Source: DASSUW01 sp963774155 (GTDB taxonomy: Bacteria > Actinomycetota > Thermoleophilia > Solirubrobacterales > Solirubrobacteraceae). Taken from it: DNA of 64,000 bases. Shown here piece after piece: positions 24,426 to 31,881 of this stretch (the stretch's first letter is position 1; every line of letters starts with the position of its first letter). The position numbers and the translations under genes were made by a program. The notes under the pieces are model-generated. The model ran no database searches and was not told the origin of the DNA. It was given only the letters and a program-made list of their open reading frames with translations. The stretch covers positions 1 to 64,000 of the forward strand of contig CAVZDW010000008.1 in assembly GCA_963774155.1 (NCBI GenBank), read 5' to 3'.

Positions 24426-25318
24426 CCGCCTCCTCCTCCGTTGCGGTAGCTCCCGCTCCGGAGTTCCTCGACGAGCCCGGGGTGGGAGGGATGCCAATCG
24501 AACTGGGCTCGTGCCCGGGCGGCGTCGGCGCCCTGATCGAGTAGGAGCACCTCCGCGAAGTAATCGCCCAGGCGCGCCCGAGCCTCGTCGTCGGAACCTG
24601 GTACCGCGCCGGGAGCACCGACCGCGACAGCGGCGGCCTCGGTGATCTCGGCGACGGCCGGATTCGATCCATCGCCGACGATGTAGAGGCCACGGGCCGC
24701 GTCGTCTTCCAGGACCCGCCTGAAGAAGTCCGCCAGGTCCGCGACGTGCACCGTCGACCAGTGCTGTTGCCCCGTTCCGAGCATGATCAGGTTTCCGGCC
24801 TCGTCTCGGGGCGAACCGAGAAGGAGCCCGGGAATGCCCCCGCCACCATCGCCGTACGCGACGCCGGCCACGATCACCACACCGCGCATGCCGTTCGCGT
24901 CGAGCACTCGACGTTCGATCGGTTCCTTCCAAGCGACAAGCGCCGGTGCGTTCCGTCGGGATTGCTCCGTGATGGCGGGGTTGTCGCCGTAGATCCACTG
25001 GCCGCTGACGTGGAGGTAGGGCTTGCCGGTGCCGGTGAAGGCTTCGATCGCCGCGTCGACGACCGCGGAGTCCAGGGTCGCGCTGGTCTCGTCGCCGGGG
25101 CTGGCAGTGTGGATGGCCCCGTCCGCATCGCTCAGCAGGCTCACGAGCGTCGGCCGGTCGTAGAGGTCGACGACGGCGGGTGTGGCTCCGCGCGCCGCGA
25201 CGATGTCGGCCTGGGAGTGGTCGCGGACGAGTGCCGTGACCTGGTGACCGTGCTCCTGCAGTTGGGTCAGTACGTGAGATCCGACGAAGCCGGTTGCGCC
25301 CGTTAGTGCGACTTTCAT
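24422..25318 (-). CDS. NAD(P)-dependent epimerase/reductase (NmrA-like, extended SDR)
   Basis: A 298-residue protein with an N-terminal Rossmann motif (MKVALTGATGFVGSHV). Further landmarks are VDLYDRP, HTASPGDET, the substrate-side SGQWIYGDN and WSTVHVADLADFF, as in atypical and extended SDRs. The active-site Tyr is probably in WIYGDN. The ribosome site GGAGGT precedes ATG 25318 by 7 bases. Two TCAA-N8-TTGA palindromes lie just upstream (25353 and 25393), and the TetR gene next door carries the same motif before its own start. So this is probably the repressor's target. The substrate is unknown. Confidence 0.85.
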   Translation of the reverse strand: MKVALTGATGFVGSHVLTQLQEHGHQVTALVRDHSQADIVAARGATPAVVDLYDRPTLVSLLSDADGAIHTASPGDETSATLDSAVVDAAIEAFTGTGKPYLHVSGQWIYGDNPAITEQSRRNAPALVAWKEPIERRVLDANGMRGVVIVAGVAYGDGGGGIPGLLLGSPRDEAGNLIMLGTGQQHWSTVHVADLADFFRRVLEDDAARGLYIVGDGSNPAVAEITEAAAVAVGAPGAVPGSDDEARARLGDYFAEVLLLDQGADAARARAQFDWHPSHPGLVEELRSGSYRNGGGGG

Positions 25319-25352
25319 TCTCGGTACCTCCACTGGGTTCGCAGCAATGCGA

Positions 25353-25368
25353 TCAATCGTTTGATTGA
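25353..25368. promoter_or_regulatory. Putative TetR operator, site 1
   Basis: TCAATCGTTTGATTGA, a 16-base imperfect palindrome of the form TCAA-N8-TTGA, lies 35 bases upstream of the NAD(P)-binding protein gene. It shares the form with sites at 25393 and 26075. Confidence 0.65.
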
Positions 25369-25392
25369 GTTTATGCCGCTGACGGAAACCTG

Positions 25393-25408
25393 TCAAGCAT
25401 ATGCTTGA
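25393..25408. promoter_or_regulatory. Putative TetR operator, site 2
   Basis: TCAAGCATATGCTTGA, a perfect 16-base palindrome, lies 75 bases upstream of the NAD(P)-binding protein gene and 28 bases past the TetR stop. The distance to site 1, centre to centre, is 40 bases, close to four helical turns. Confidence 0.65.
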
Positions 25409-25435
25409 ATTGCTTCCGTGGCGCCGGCTCGTCGG

Positions 25436-26065
25436 TCAGCGGGTGCGGATGCCCACGAAGGCTCCGGCGAGCACCGGGACCAGCAGTCGCTCGATCTGCT
25501 TCTCGGTCTTGTCGCGCAGGTCCTGCCCGAGGGGTGCGAGAACCAGCCAGTTCAACATTCCGGCCGCGGCGCGCGTGCGGAAGTCCAGTTCCTTGTCCCT
25601 GACCTCGGGAACGTTCGCCTTCAGCACCCCACGGCAGGTGGCACGAATCCGATCGAACCTGGGGCCAAGGCGGTCCCATCCCCGCGGCGGATCGATACCG
25701 CTGCGGGCGACGATCCGCATCACGGCGAGATGCCGACCGCCGGCGCTCAGCGCATGCATCATCGGTCGAGCAAACGCCGCCGCCAGCTCCTCGACCGTGG
25801 CCTCGGAGCCGAGCGTGCTCAGGGCCTCTTGTTGAGCGTCGAGGTAGCGCTCCAGCGCATCTTCGATCGCGGCGTCACACAGCGATTCCAGCGAGCCGAA
25901 GTGGTAGCTCACGGCAGCGACGTTGGCGTCTGCGGCACCGGTCAGCTCCCGGAGGGTCACGCGCTCCTCGCCGCGCTCCGCGATCAAGTCCAACGCCGCA
26001 TCCATGAGTCGCGCTCGCGTCCGGAGGCCGGCGGCGCGACGCTGGTCGGGCCTTGCCGATTCCAT
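25436..26065 (-). CDS. TetR family transcriptional regulator
   Basis: A 209-residue repressor. The N-terminal HTH is at about residues 15-60 (ARLMDAALDLIAERGEERVT, then AADANVAAVSYHFGSLESL), the classic TetR form. The C-terminal ligand/dimer domain has several Arg/His and a basic end. ATG 26065 lies 10 bases from the palindrome at 26075, which suggests autorepression. Two copies of the same motif before the downstream NAD(P)-binding protein gene suggest a local regulon of two genes. Confidence 0.9.
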   Translation of the reverse strand: MESARPDQRRAAGLRTRARLMDAALDLIAERGEERVTLRELTGAADANVAAVSYHFGSLESLCDAAIEDALERYLDAQQEALSTLGSEATVEELAAAFARPMMHALSAGGRHLAVMRIVARSGIDPPRGWDRLGPRFDRIRATCRGVLKANVPEVRDKELDFRTRAAAGMLNWLVLAPLGQDLRDKTEKQIERLLVPVLAGAFVGIRTR

Positions 26066-26074
26066 CTGACTTAT

Positions 26075-26090
26075 TCAATCAGACGCTTGA
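26075..26090. promoter_or_regulatory. Putative TetR operator, site 3 (autoregulatory)
   Basis: TCAATCAGACGCTTGA fits TCAA-N8-TTGA. One half equals site 2 and the other half equals site 1. It is 10 bases upstream of the TetR start codon. Confidence 0.6.
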
Positions 26091-26120
26091 ACAGGCATCA
26101 ACTCGGGCTCATCGGCGCGA

Positions 26121-26157
26121 GACGGAAAAGGCCCCGTAAGCGCAGGCCTTTTCCGTC
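26121..26157. terminator. Strong hairpin terminator downstream of the hydrolase gene
   Basis: A perfect 13-bp inverted repeat, GACGGAAAAGGCC and GGCCTTTTCCGTC, has an 11-base loop. It lies 18 bases past the hydrolase stop codon on the minus strand. It also insulates the TetR unit from read-through. Confidence 0.85.
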
Positions 26158-26175
26158 GTCCTCAGCGTCGGGTGG

Positions 26176-27102
26176 CTACGCGATCGACCGACCGCCGTTC
26201 TCGCTCCCGGGGGCGAAGAAGTCGACGAGCAGTTCGTTCACGCGCTCGGCTTCGTCGTGGTGGACCCAGTGGGATGCGTTGGGAAGGCGCTCGACCCGGT
26301 CGAGGTTGGGCACGTCCTCGTGGTGCGGCTCTGCGAGCTTGGGGCCGAGGTAGCGGTCGCCCTGCCCCCAGATGACCAGGGTGGGCGCCGTGACGGGGCG
26401 AAGCTCTTGCGTCGACCCCAGCCGCACCGCGGCGCGGTAGTAGTCGATGATCGCCGTGGCCGCGCCTGGCTGGGACCACGCCTCCACGTAGCGGTCGAGC
26501 TCCTCGGACGTGTACGGCGGGCGGGCGTCGCGAAGGAAGCGCTTGAAGAACCGCCACTGCCGACGGCGCGCCCGGCGCTCGGGGGCCTTGGGGAGCTGGA
26601 AGTAGAAGAAGTACCAGGACCTCAGGAGCTGGCGCGGGCTGCGCAGGCCTTCGTTGAGCCGGCGCGGATGGGCCGCGTTGAGGATGGCGAGGCGGTCGAC
26701 GTCCTCCGGGTGGTTCATCGCCAGGGTCCACGCGACCGTTCCGCCCCAGTCGTGACCGACCACCATCGCGGACTCGGCACCGAGCTCGCGGATGAGGCCA
26801 TGGATGTCGTCGGCGAGCTTGTCGGCGGTGTAGGCGGTGTAGCCGTCCGGCCTCGAGGACAGGTTGTAGCCGCGGAGGTCGGGCGCGACGACGCGGAAGC
26901 CGGCCTTCACGAGCGGTGCGATCTGCTCCCGCCAGCCGTACCAGAACTCCGGGAAGCCGTGCAGCAGGAGGACCAGTGGCCCGTCGCCGGCCTCGACGTA
27001 GTGCAGCTTCACGTCGCCGATCTCGGCGTAGCCCTCGCGAAGGCCGGTGTCGGCGTCCGTCGCCGGGCTGTTGAAGGTGGTGGGGGTCGTGGTGGTGGTC
27101 AT
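26176..27102 (-). CDS. Epoxide-hydrolase-like alpha/beta hydrolase
   Basis: A 308-residue protein with the epoxide hydrolase layout. The oxyanion motif HGFPEFW is at about residue 48 and the nucleophile Asp in GHDWGG at about 117. A cap domain with Tyr residues (IDYYRA) follows, then the acid Asp in WGQGDRY at about 257 and the base His in ASHWVHHDE at about 287. Members open epoxides to diols through an alkyl-enzyme ester; some are haloalkane dehalogenases, but the HGFPEFW signature favours epoxide hydrolase. GAGAGGAGAGAG precedes ATG 27102. It is divergent from the PadR operon with 188 bases between. Confidence 0.88.
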   Translation of the reverse strand: MTTTTTPTTFNSPATDADTGLREGYAEIGDVKLHYVEAGDGPLVLLLHGFPEFWYGWREQIAPLVKAGFRVVAPDLRGYNLSSRPDGYTAYTADKLADDIHGLIRELGAESAMVVGHDWGGTVAWTLAMNHPEDVDRLAILNAAHPRRLNEGLRSPRQLLRSWYFFYFQLPKAPERRARRRQWRFFKRFLRDARPPYTSEELDRYVEAWSQPGAATAIIDYYRAAVRLGSTQELRPVTAPTLVIWGQGDRYLGPKLAEPHHEDVPNLDRVERLPNASHWVHHDEAERVNELLVDFFAPGSENGGRSIA

Positions 27103-27232
27103 GACTCTCTCCTCTCAAGGGATCTTGTTGTATGTGCAATGAGATTGTGACCTCAGCGCCTCCTCTTCGCGCCCGTGAAATGCCCTGGTCTGCACCCCCG
27201 GGCGCGCGCCGGGGGCCCGGCTTCTGCCGCCG

Positions 27233-27276
27233 CTATTCAGTGCTACTATGTACCGGTAGTCAATATCACTGAGTAG
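27233..27276. promoter_or_regulatory. Putative PadR operator (nested inverted repeats)
   Basis: CTATTCAGTG (27233-27242) and CACTGAGTAG (27267-27276) are inverted repeats matching at 9 of 10 bases. Inside them lies ACTA-N8-TAGT (27245-27260). The element ends 15 bases before the PadR start, overlapping the likely promoter. PadR proteins that control neighbouring ABC exporters usually bind such AT-richer palindromes. A separate GC-rich hairpin (CCCCCGG/CCGGGGG, 27195-27215) lies upstream. Confidence 0.6.
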
Positions 27277-27290
27277 GTCGAGGAGGTTCC

Positions 27291-27644
27291 GTGGGCAAGC
27301 AGATGACGGAGATGCTGAAAGGCACGTTGGAGGGGGTCGTTCTCGCGGTTCTCTCCGGCCGCCCCGCGTACGGCTACGAGATCACCTCGTGGCTGCGGGA
27401 TCAGGGCTTCTCCGACATCGCCGAGGGCACCGTCTACGCGCTGCTCATCAGGATCGAGCAGCGCGGCCTCGTCGACGTCGAGAAGGTCCCGTCCGAGAAG
27501 GGGCCGCCGCGGAAGGTCTATTCCCTCAACGCTCAGGGACAGGCATATCTCGAAGAGTTCTGGCGGACGTGGAGCTTCCTTACAGAACGCATCGACCAGC
27601 TCCACCGTGAACACACCAACTGGATCGACGAAGGAGAGAAGTGA
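27291..27644 (+). CDS. PadR family transcriptional regulator
   Basis: A 117-residue PadR protein. The winged HTH spans about residues 8-85 (LKGTLEGVVLAVLSGRPAYG, EGTVYALLIRIEQRGLV, with the wing at GPPRKVYSL), and a C-terminal helix for dimerisation follows. GTG 27291 comes 4 bases after AGGAGG; ATG 27303 is an alternative. Its stop overlaps the start of the DUF1048 gene, and an ABC-2 exporter follows. In such operons PadR senses a toxic compound and derepresses the pump. Confidence 0.92.
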   Translation: MGKQMTEMLKGTLEGVVLAVLSGRPAYGYEITSWLRDQGFSDIAEGTVYALLIRIEQRGLVDVEKVPSEKGPPRKVYSLNAQGQAYLEEFWRTWSFLTERIDQLHREHTNWIDEGEK

Positions 27645-28009
27645 CCATGGCCAACTGGATCGAGACCATCACCGGGTCCCTTGAGCAGAAGAAGCAGTAC
27701 CGGCAATACAAGGCCCGCATCGAGGCCCTCCCCGAGCCGTACGGCACCGTCGCGAAGGCTCTGCAGCGGTACTTCATGTACTACGGCGGTGTCACGGACG
27801 GCGACACCATCGTCAAGATGTTCGGCGACTTCGCCGACCTTTGGGAGCGTGCCGCAGCCGACGGCACGCCCGTGCGCGCGGTCGTCGGCGACGACCCGGT
27901 CGAGTTCGCCGAGACGTTCGCCCAGGCCTACACCGGCAAGCAATGGATCGACAAGGAACGCGCTCGCCTGATCAAGGCGATCGAGGACGCGGAGCGGGGG
28001 CAGCGATGA
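27641..28009 (+). CDS. DUF1048 domain protein
   Basis: A 122-residue helical, charged protein (WIETITGSLEQKKQYRQYKA, ALPEPYGTVAKALQRYFMYY). DUF1048 proteins nearly always sit between a PadR gene and an ABC exporter, as here; the biochemical role is unknown. GTG 27641 overlaps the PadR stop, while ATG 27647 has a longer spacing to AAGGAG; either may be used. The 3' end overlaps the ATPase start by 4 bases. Confidence 0.88.
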   Translation: MTMANWIETITGSLEQKKQYRQYKARIEALPEPYGTVAKALQRYFMYYGGVTDGDTIVKMFGDFADLWERAAADGTPVRAVVGDDPVEFAETFAQAYTGKQWIDKERARLIKAIEDAERGQR

Positions 28010-28773
28010 CCACCGACGCCGCCATCCGCGTTCGGGATCTGGAGAAGTCATACAAGACGCTGGAGGTGCTGCGCGGCGCGGACTTCGACGTCGAGCGGGG
28101 CAGCATCTTCGCCCTGCTCGGCTCGAACGGGGCGGGCAAGACCACGGTCGTGAAGATCCTGTCCACGCTGCTCAAGGCCGACGCGGGGAGTGCCAGCGTC
28201 AACGGCTTCGATGTCGCCACACAGGGTGCGGACGTGCGGGACTCCATCAGCCTCACGGGACAGTTCGCGGCCGTCGACGAAATCCTCAGCGGGCGGGAGA
28301 ACCTCGTGCTGGTCGCCCGGTTGCGACAGGTCAAGGACCCGGGCGCGATCGCGGATGACCTGCTCGAGCGCTTCTCGCTGACCGACGCGGCCGCGCGGAA
28401 GGTGTCGACGTATTCCGGCGGCATGCGCCGCCGGCTCGACATCGCGATGAGCCTCATCGGGAATCCGCCGGTCATCTTCCTCGACGAGCCGACGACCGGG
28501 CTCGACCCTCAGGGGCGCCTCGAGGTGTGGCAGACCATCAAGGAACTCGCCGAGCACGGCACGACGGTGCTGCTCACGACGCAGTATCTGGACGAGGCCG
28601 AACAACTCGCCGACCGGATCGCGATCCTCCACCAGGGTCGGATCATCGTCAACGGCACCCTCGCCGAGCTCAAGCAGCTGCTCCCGCCCGCCAAGGTCGA
28701 GTACGTCGAGAAGCAGCCGACCCTCCAGGACGTCTTCCTCGCCATCGTCGGTGACGACGGCACGGACGAGTAA
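28006..28773 (+). CDS. ABC exporter ATP-binding protein (PadR operon)
   Basis: A 255-residue ATPase. It shows Walker A (GSNGAGKTT) at about 38, a Q-loop in LTGQFAAV, the signature YSGGM at about 131, Walker B (VIFLDEPT) at about 151, and a switch position occupied by Gln in TTQY, where His is usual. The C-terminal tail (KQPTLQDVFLAIVG) is that of the DrrA-like drug/antibiotic exporters. ATG overlaps the DUF1048 stop (ATGA). It works with the permease 10 bases downstream. Confidence 0.93.
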   Translation: MTTDAAIRVRDLEKSYKTLEVLRGADFDVERGSIFALLGSNGAGKTTVVKILSTLLKADAGSASVNGFDVATQGADVRDSISLTGQFAAVDEILSGRENLVLVARLRQVKDPGAIADDLLERFSLTDAAARKVSTYSGGMRRRLDIAMSLIGNPPVIFLDEPTTGLDPQGRLEVWQTIKELAEHGTTVLLTTQYLDEAEQLADRIAILHQGRIIVNGTLAELKQLLPPAKVEYVEKQPTLQDVFLAIVGDDGTDE

Positions 28774-28782
28774 GGAACCACG

Positions 28783-29544
28783 ATGACCACGCATTTCTCC
28801 GGCAACACCGCCGTCCTGCTGGGACGCTCCCTGCGCCACATCACCCGCAGCCCGGACACCATCATCACGACCGCGATCATGCCGATCGCCTTCATGCTGC
28901 TGTTCGTCTATGTGTTCGGCGGCGCGATCGACGCAGGGTCGGATTCGTATGTGAACTACCTGCTGCCCGGCATCCTCATCATCACGATCGCCTCGGGCAT
29001 CTCCTACACCGCGTTCCGGCTCTTCCTGGATATGCAGAGCGGCATCTTCGAGCGATTCCAGTCCATGCCGATCGCGCGGTCGTCCGTGCTGTGGGCGCAC
29101 GTGCTGACCTCGCTGGTCGCCAATCTGATCTCGGTCGTGGTCGTCGTACTCGTCGCCCTCGTGATGGGCTTCCACTCGGGCGCGGGAGTGCTGGCGTGGC
29201 TCGCGGTCGCCGGCATCCTGATCCTGTTCACCCTCGCGTTGACCTGGATCGCCGTGATCCCCGGTCTCACCGCGAAGTCCGCGGACGGCGCGAGCGCGTT
29301 CTCCTACCCGCTCATCTTCCTGCCGTTCATCAGCTCGGCCTTCGTGCCCACCGACTCCATGCCCGACGCGGTGCGCGCCTTCGCCGAGAACCAGCCGGTG
29401 ACGACCATCGTCAACGCGATCCGCGACCTGCTCACACAGCAGCCGGTCGGCACCGACATCTGGATCGCCCTTGCCTGGTGCGTCGGCATCCTCATCGTCG
29501 CCTACACGTTCGCGATGATCACCTACCGCCGCAGGATCTCCTAG
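28783..29544 (+). CDS. ABC-2 type permease (DrrB-like)
   Basis: A 253-residue membrane protein with six helices (IITTAIMPIAFMLLFVYVFG, YLLPGILIITIASGISY, VANLISVVVVVLVALVMGF, WLAVAGILILFTLALTW, PLIFLPFISSAFVPT, IALAWCVGILIVAYTFAMI). The signature QPVTTIVNAIRDLL is typical of DrrB-like exporters. With the ATPase upstream it should pump a hydrophobic compound out. Its last 26 bases overlap the convergent 29519-29941 gene. Confidence 0.9.
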   Translation: MTTHFSGNTAVLLGRSLRHITRSPDTIITTAIMPIAFMLLFVYVFGGAIDAGSDSYVNYLLPGILIITIASGISYTAFRLFLDMQSGIFERFQSMPIARSSVLWAHVLTSLVANLISVVVVVLVALVMGFHSGAGVLAWLAVAGILILFTLALTWIAVIPGLTAKSADGASAFSYPLIFLPFISSAFVPTDSMPDAVRAFAENQPVTTIVNAIRDLLTQQPVGTDIWIALAWCVGILIVAYTFAMITYRRRIS

Positions 29545-29941
29545 CCGCGGGCCGGTGACCTCCACGAAGACGCGCTCGTCGACCCAACGCGGCGCTGCTG
29601 TGATCCGGCAGCGCGTAGAGGGCATCGAGGAACGTGTCGATGCCGGCGCGGTCGCTCCTGGTCGTCCAGACGACCTCGTCGCCGAGCGTCTCGACGCGGT
29701 ACTCGAGGAACGGGCAGCAGGCCGCCTCGCGGCGGGCGAGGTCGTGCAGGGCGTCGCGCGTCCCGTGGTCGGCGCGGAACGTGAAGACCACGGCGTCCTC
29801 GGTGCGCTCGCGCCGCACCAGCGCGCGCTCGAACTGGCGCTGGTAGTCGGCGAGCCGCTCGGCGGGCGTGTCCTCGGCGGTGCTCAGGTCGCACGCGATC
29901 GGGGCGTCGAGCTGGGCGGGGATGTGAAGAACGTCGGTCAT
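29519..29941 (-). CDS. CCPF-motif protein, likely metal- or thiol-responsive
   Basis: A 140-residue cytoplasmic protein. The recognisable core is LARREAACCPFLEYRVE at about residues 69-85, with a vicinal Cys pair able to bind a soft metal. Short proteins with this motif occur near MerR or ArsR genes in actinobacteria; no enzymatic role is known to me. The last 25 residues are basic and low in complexity, and they read into the convergent permease gene, so the natural end may be shorter. It is divergent from MerR, with one shared perfect palindrome between them, so MerR probably controls it. Confidence 0.65.
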   Translation of the reverse strand: MTDVLHIPAQLDAPIACDLSTAEDTPAERLADYQRQFERALVRRERTEDAVVFTFRADHGTRDALHDLARREAACCPFLEYRVETLGDEVVWTTRSDRAGIDTFLDALYALPDHSSAALGRRARLRGGHRPAARRSCGGR

Positions 29942-29953
29942 GGGAGGAGCGTA

Positions 29954-29977
29954 GACTCTGGACTATGGTCCAGAGTC
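29954..29977. promoter_or_regulatory. MerR-type operator/promoter
   Basis: GACTCTGGAC and GTCCAGAGTC form a perfect 10-bp inverted repeat with 4 bases between. On the minus strand the repeat follows a TTGACT -35 box and precedes the likely -10 by about 18-19 bases, the long spacing that MerR activators correct by twisting DNA. It lies 12 bases upstream of the CCPF gene start and 13 before merR. Confidence 0.8.
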
Positions 29978-29990
29978 AAGGCCGGGACGC

Positions 29991-30365
29991 ATGAAGATCG
30001 GAGAGATCGCCCATCAGGCCGGCGTAACCGTCGACACCGTGCGCTTCTACGAGCGCATCGGCGTCCTGCCCTCGCCGGCGAGAACCGAGTCGGGCTACCG
30101 CGACTACGAGCCGGACACCGTGGAGCGCATCCAACTGACGCGCGAGCTGCAGCGGATCGGCTTCACGCTCACGGACGCCGTCGACGCGCTCGCCGCCCAC
30201 GACGCGGGGGGAGCGACGTGCGAATCGGAGCGGTGGCGCTTGCAGGCGGTGCTCGACCGCGTCGAGGCCAAGCTCGCCGAGCTCGACGCCCTGCGCGGCC
30301 GGATCGTGCAGGCCCAGGAGGCCTGTGCGGACGGGCGCTGCATGTTCAGCGGCGGGCGGCGCTGA
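29991..30365 (+). CDS. MerR family metal-responsive regulator
   Basis: A 124-residue regulator. The N-terminal winged HTH (MKIGEIAHQAGVTVDTVRFY) and YRDYEPDTVERI are diagnostic. A dimer helix follows. Three Cys residues, in GATCESE at about 80 and in EACADGRC at about 111-116, match the Hg(II)-binding pattern of MerR (one Cys at the helix start, two in the C-terminal loop). It should bind Hg(II) or a similar thiophilic ion. No mercuric reductase or lyase is nearby; the only likely target is the divergent CCPF gene. Confidence 0.9.
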   Translation: MKIGEIAHQAGVTVDTVRFYERIGVLPSPARTESGYRDYEPDTVERIQLTRELQRIGFTLTDAVDALAAHDAGGATCESERWRLQAVLDRVEAKLAELDALRGRIVQAQEACADGRCMFSGGRR

Positions 30366-31068
30366 GGTTGTCGCGCGGCACGACCACGTCCGCCGCGGCG
30401 GCGGGTCCGATGTCCGGGTACAGCGCGCGCACGGCCGCATAGGCGAGCAGCCCGCCGGCGAGCTGGGCGGAGACGAAGGCCGGTACCGACGCGGGCGCGA
30501 TGCCGGCGAAGGTGTCCGAGAACATGCGGCCGACGGAGATCGCCGGGTTGGCGAAGCTCGTGGAGCTCGTGAACCAGTACGCGGCGCCGATGTAGGCGCC
30601 CACCGCGGCCGGCGCGGTCGCGGCGCGCCCGCTCCGGGCGAGCGCGAAGATGAGCAGCACGAGGCCGAAGGTCGCGACGACCTCGGCGAACACGTGGGAG
30701 GGGCTGGCGCGGTGGGTGGCGGCGATGCTCACCGCGGGCAGGGCGAACATCGCGTTGGCGACGATCGCGCCCGTGATGCAGCCGGCGGTCTGGGCGGGGA
30801 GGTAGGCGAGCGCGTCGCGCCGGGAGAGGCCGCCGAAAGCGGCGTCGACCAGCGAGACGACGGGGTTGAAATGGCCGCCCGAGATCGGGCCGAACATGAG
30901 GATGATCGCGAACAGCCCCGCGGCGGTCGCGGCGGCGTTCTCGAGCAGCTGGAGGCCGGTGTCGTCGGAGAGCCGCTGTGCGGCGATGCCGGAGCCGATG
31001 ACCACCGCGGCCAGGAACGCGCTCCCGAGGTACTCGGCCAGCAGCCGGCGGATGAGCGCGTGCTTCAC
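30346..31068 (-). CDS. Aquaporin/glycerol-facilitator family channel (MIP)
   Basis: A 240-residue channel with six membrane helices and both NPA-type motifs: GGHFNPVVS at about 64-72 (NPV) and SFANPAIS at about 172-179. The second half lacks the Arg that usually follows NPA (here NPAISVGR), with Arg three residues later. It starts inside the stop of the metallophosphoesterase gene (ATGA), so the two are co-translated. MIP channels linked to metalloid genes carry arsenite; that is possible here but not shown. Its 3' end overlaps merR tail to tail by 20 bases. Confidence 0.85.
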   Translation of the reverse strand: MKHALIRRLLAEYLGSAFLAAVVIGSGIAAQRLSDDTGLQLLENAAATAAGLFAIILMFGPISGGHFNPVVSLVDAAFGGLSRRDALAYLPAQTAGCITGAIVANAMFALPAVSIAATHRASPSHVFAEVVATFGLVLLIFALARSGRAATAPAAVGAYIGAAYWFTSSTSFANPAISVGRMFSDTFAGIAPASVPAFVSAQLAGGLLAYAAVRALYPDIGPAAAADVVVPRDNLSAARR

Positions 31069-31790
31069 GCCGCGGCCAGGAGCTTGTCGGCGTACTCCGC
31101 CGGCAGGCCGGCCGTCCTGACCTCGCGCGCGACCCGCTGGACGTCGTAGGGGATCCGCTCGATCCGCGCCCGCACCTGGCCGGCGGCGTCAAGCTCGAGG
31201 ATCGCGAAGGCACCGCGGGCGTCGCCGTCCTTGGGCTTCCCGACCGAGCCGCAGTTGACGAACCGCACGCCGCCGAAGTCACGGACCCACGGCTTGTGCG
31301 TGTGGCCGAACACGAGCACGTCGGCGTCCTCGGCTGCGGCGAGCCGCTCGTACAGGCGGTCGGGCTTGTCCTCGAAGAGGTACTCGTTGACCTTGCGCGG
31401 CGAGCCGTGCACGAGATGGACCTGGCGCTCACCGACCGCGAAGGCCAGGTCGAACGGCAGCTCGCGCATGAACGCCTTGGCTACCGGACCGGTGTGCTCC
31501 AACGTCCACGCGACCGACTGCTGGCCGAGCTCGCGGTCGTGCGCATCGATGTACGCACAGCCACAGTCGTCGAGGTCGCGGGCGATCGCGTAGTCGTAGT
31601 TGCCGTAGATCGTCGGGATCCCACGTTCGGCGATCAGGGCGCACACCTCGTTGGGGTGCGGCCCATACCCGACGAGGTCGCCGCCGCAATAGACGCGGTC
31701 GACGCCCAGCTCGTCGATCCGGTCGAGCGCTGCCTCGAGCGCGGGCAGGTTGCCGTGAATGTCGGTGATCACCGCGACGCCGTCGGTCAT
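31065..31790 (-). CDS. Metallophosphoesterase (YfcE-like calcineurin fold)
   Basis: A 241-residue phosphoesterase with the dinuclear metal motifs in order: TDIHGN at about 8-13, GGDLVGYGPHP at about 35, GNYD at about 63, VHGSP at about 126, and GHTHKP at about 163. Substrate specificity cannot be read. ATG 31790 fits the usual family start; an in-frame ATG at 31820 exists. It overlaps the aquaporin gene by 4 bases. An inverted repeat at 31860 lies about 70 bases upstream. Confidence 0.88.
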   Translation of the reverse strand: MTDGVAVITDIHGNLPALEAALDRIDELGVDRVYCGGDLVGYGPHPNEVCALIAERGIPTIYGNYDYAIARDLDDCGCAYIDAHDRELGQQSVAWTLEHTGPVAKAFMRELPFDLAFAVGERQVHLVHGSPRKVNEYLFEDKPDRLYERLAAAEDADVLVFGHTHKPWVRDFGGVRFVNCGSVGKPKDGDARGAFAILELDAAGQVRARIERIPYDVQRVAREVRTAGLPAEYADKLLAAA

Positions 31791-31859
31791 GTTGCGCTCT
31801 TTTTTTCGAGATCGCCGCATGCTACCCATCGACGGGCGTCGCTTCAATCGACAAACGTA

Positions 31860-31873
31860 GATAGATGGCTATC
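31860..31873. promoter_or_regulatory. Possible operator upstream of the phosphoesterase-aquaporin pair
   Basis: GATAG-ATGG-CTATC is a perfect 5-bp inverted repeat, followed at once by GATA (TATCGATA overlapping). The AT-rich ATCGATA style recalls ArsR/SmtB sites. No ArsR gene is present in the window. Confidence 0.35.
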
Positions 31874-31881
31874 GATACGGC

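Noticed and set aside
27195..27215. GC-rich hairpin CCCCCGG/CCGGGGG as a terminator
   Set aside because: It has no T-tract and lies upstream of both divergent genes, where no transcript should end.
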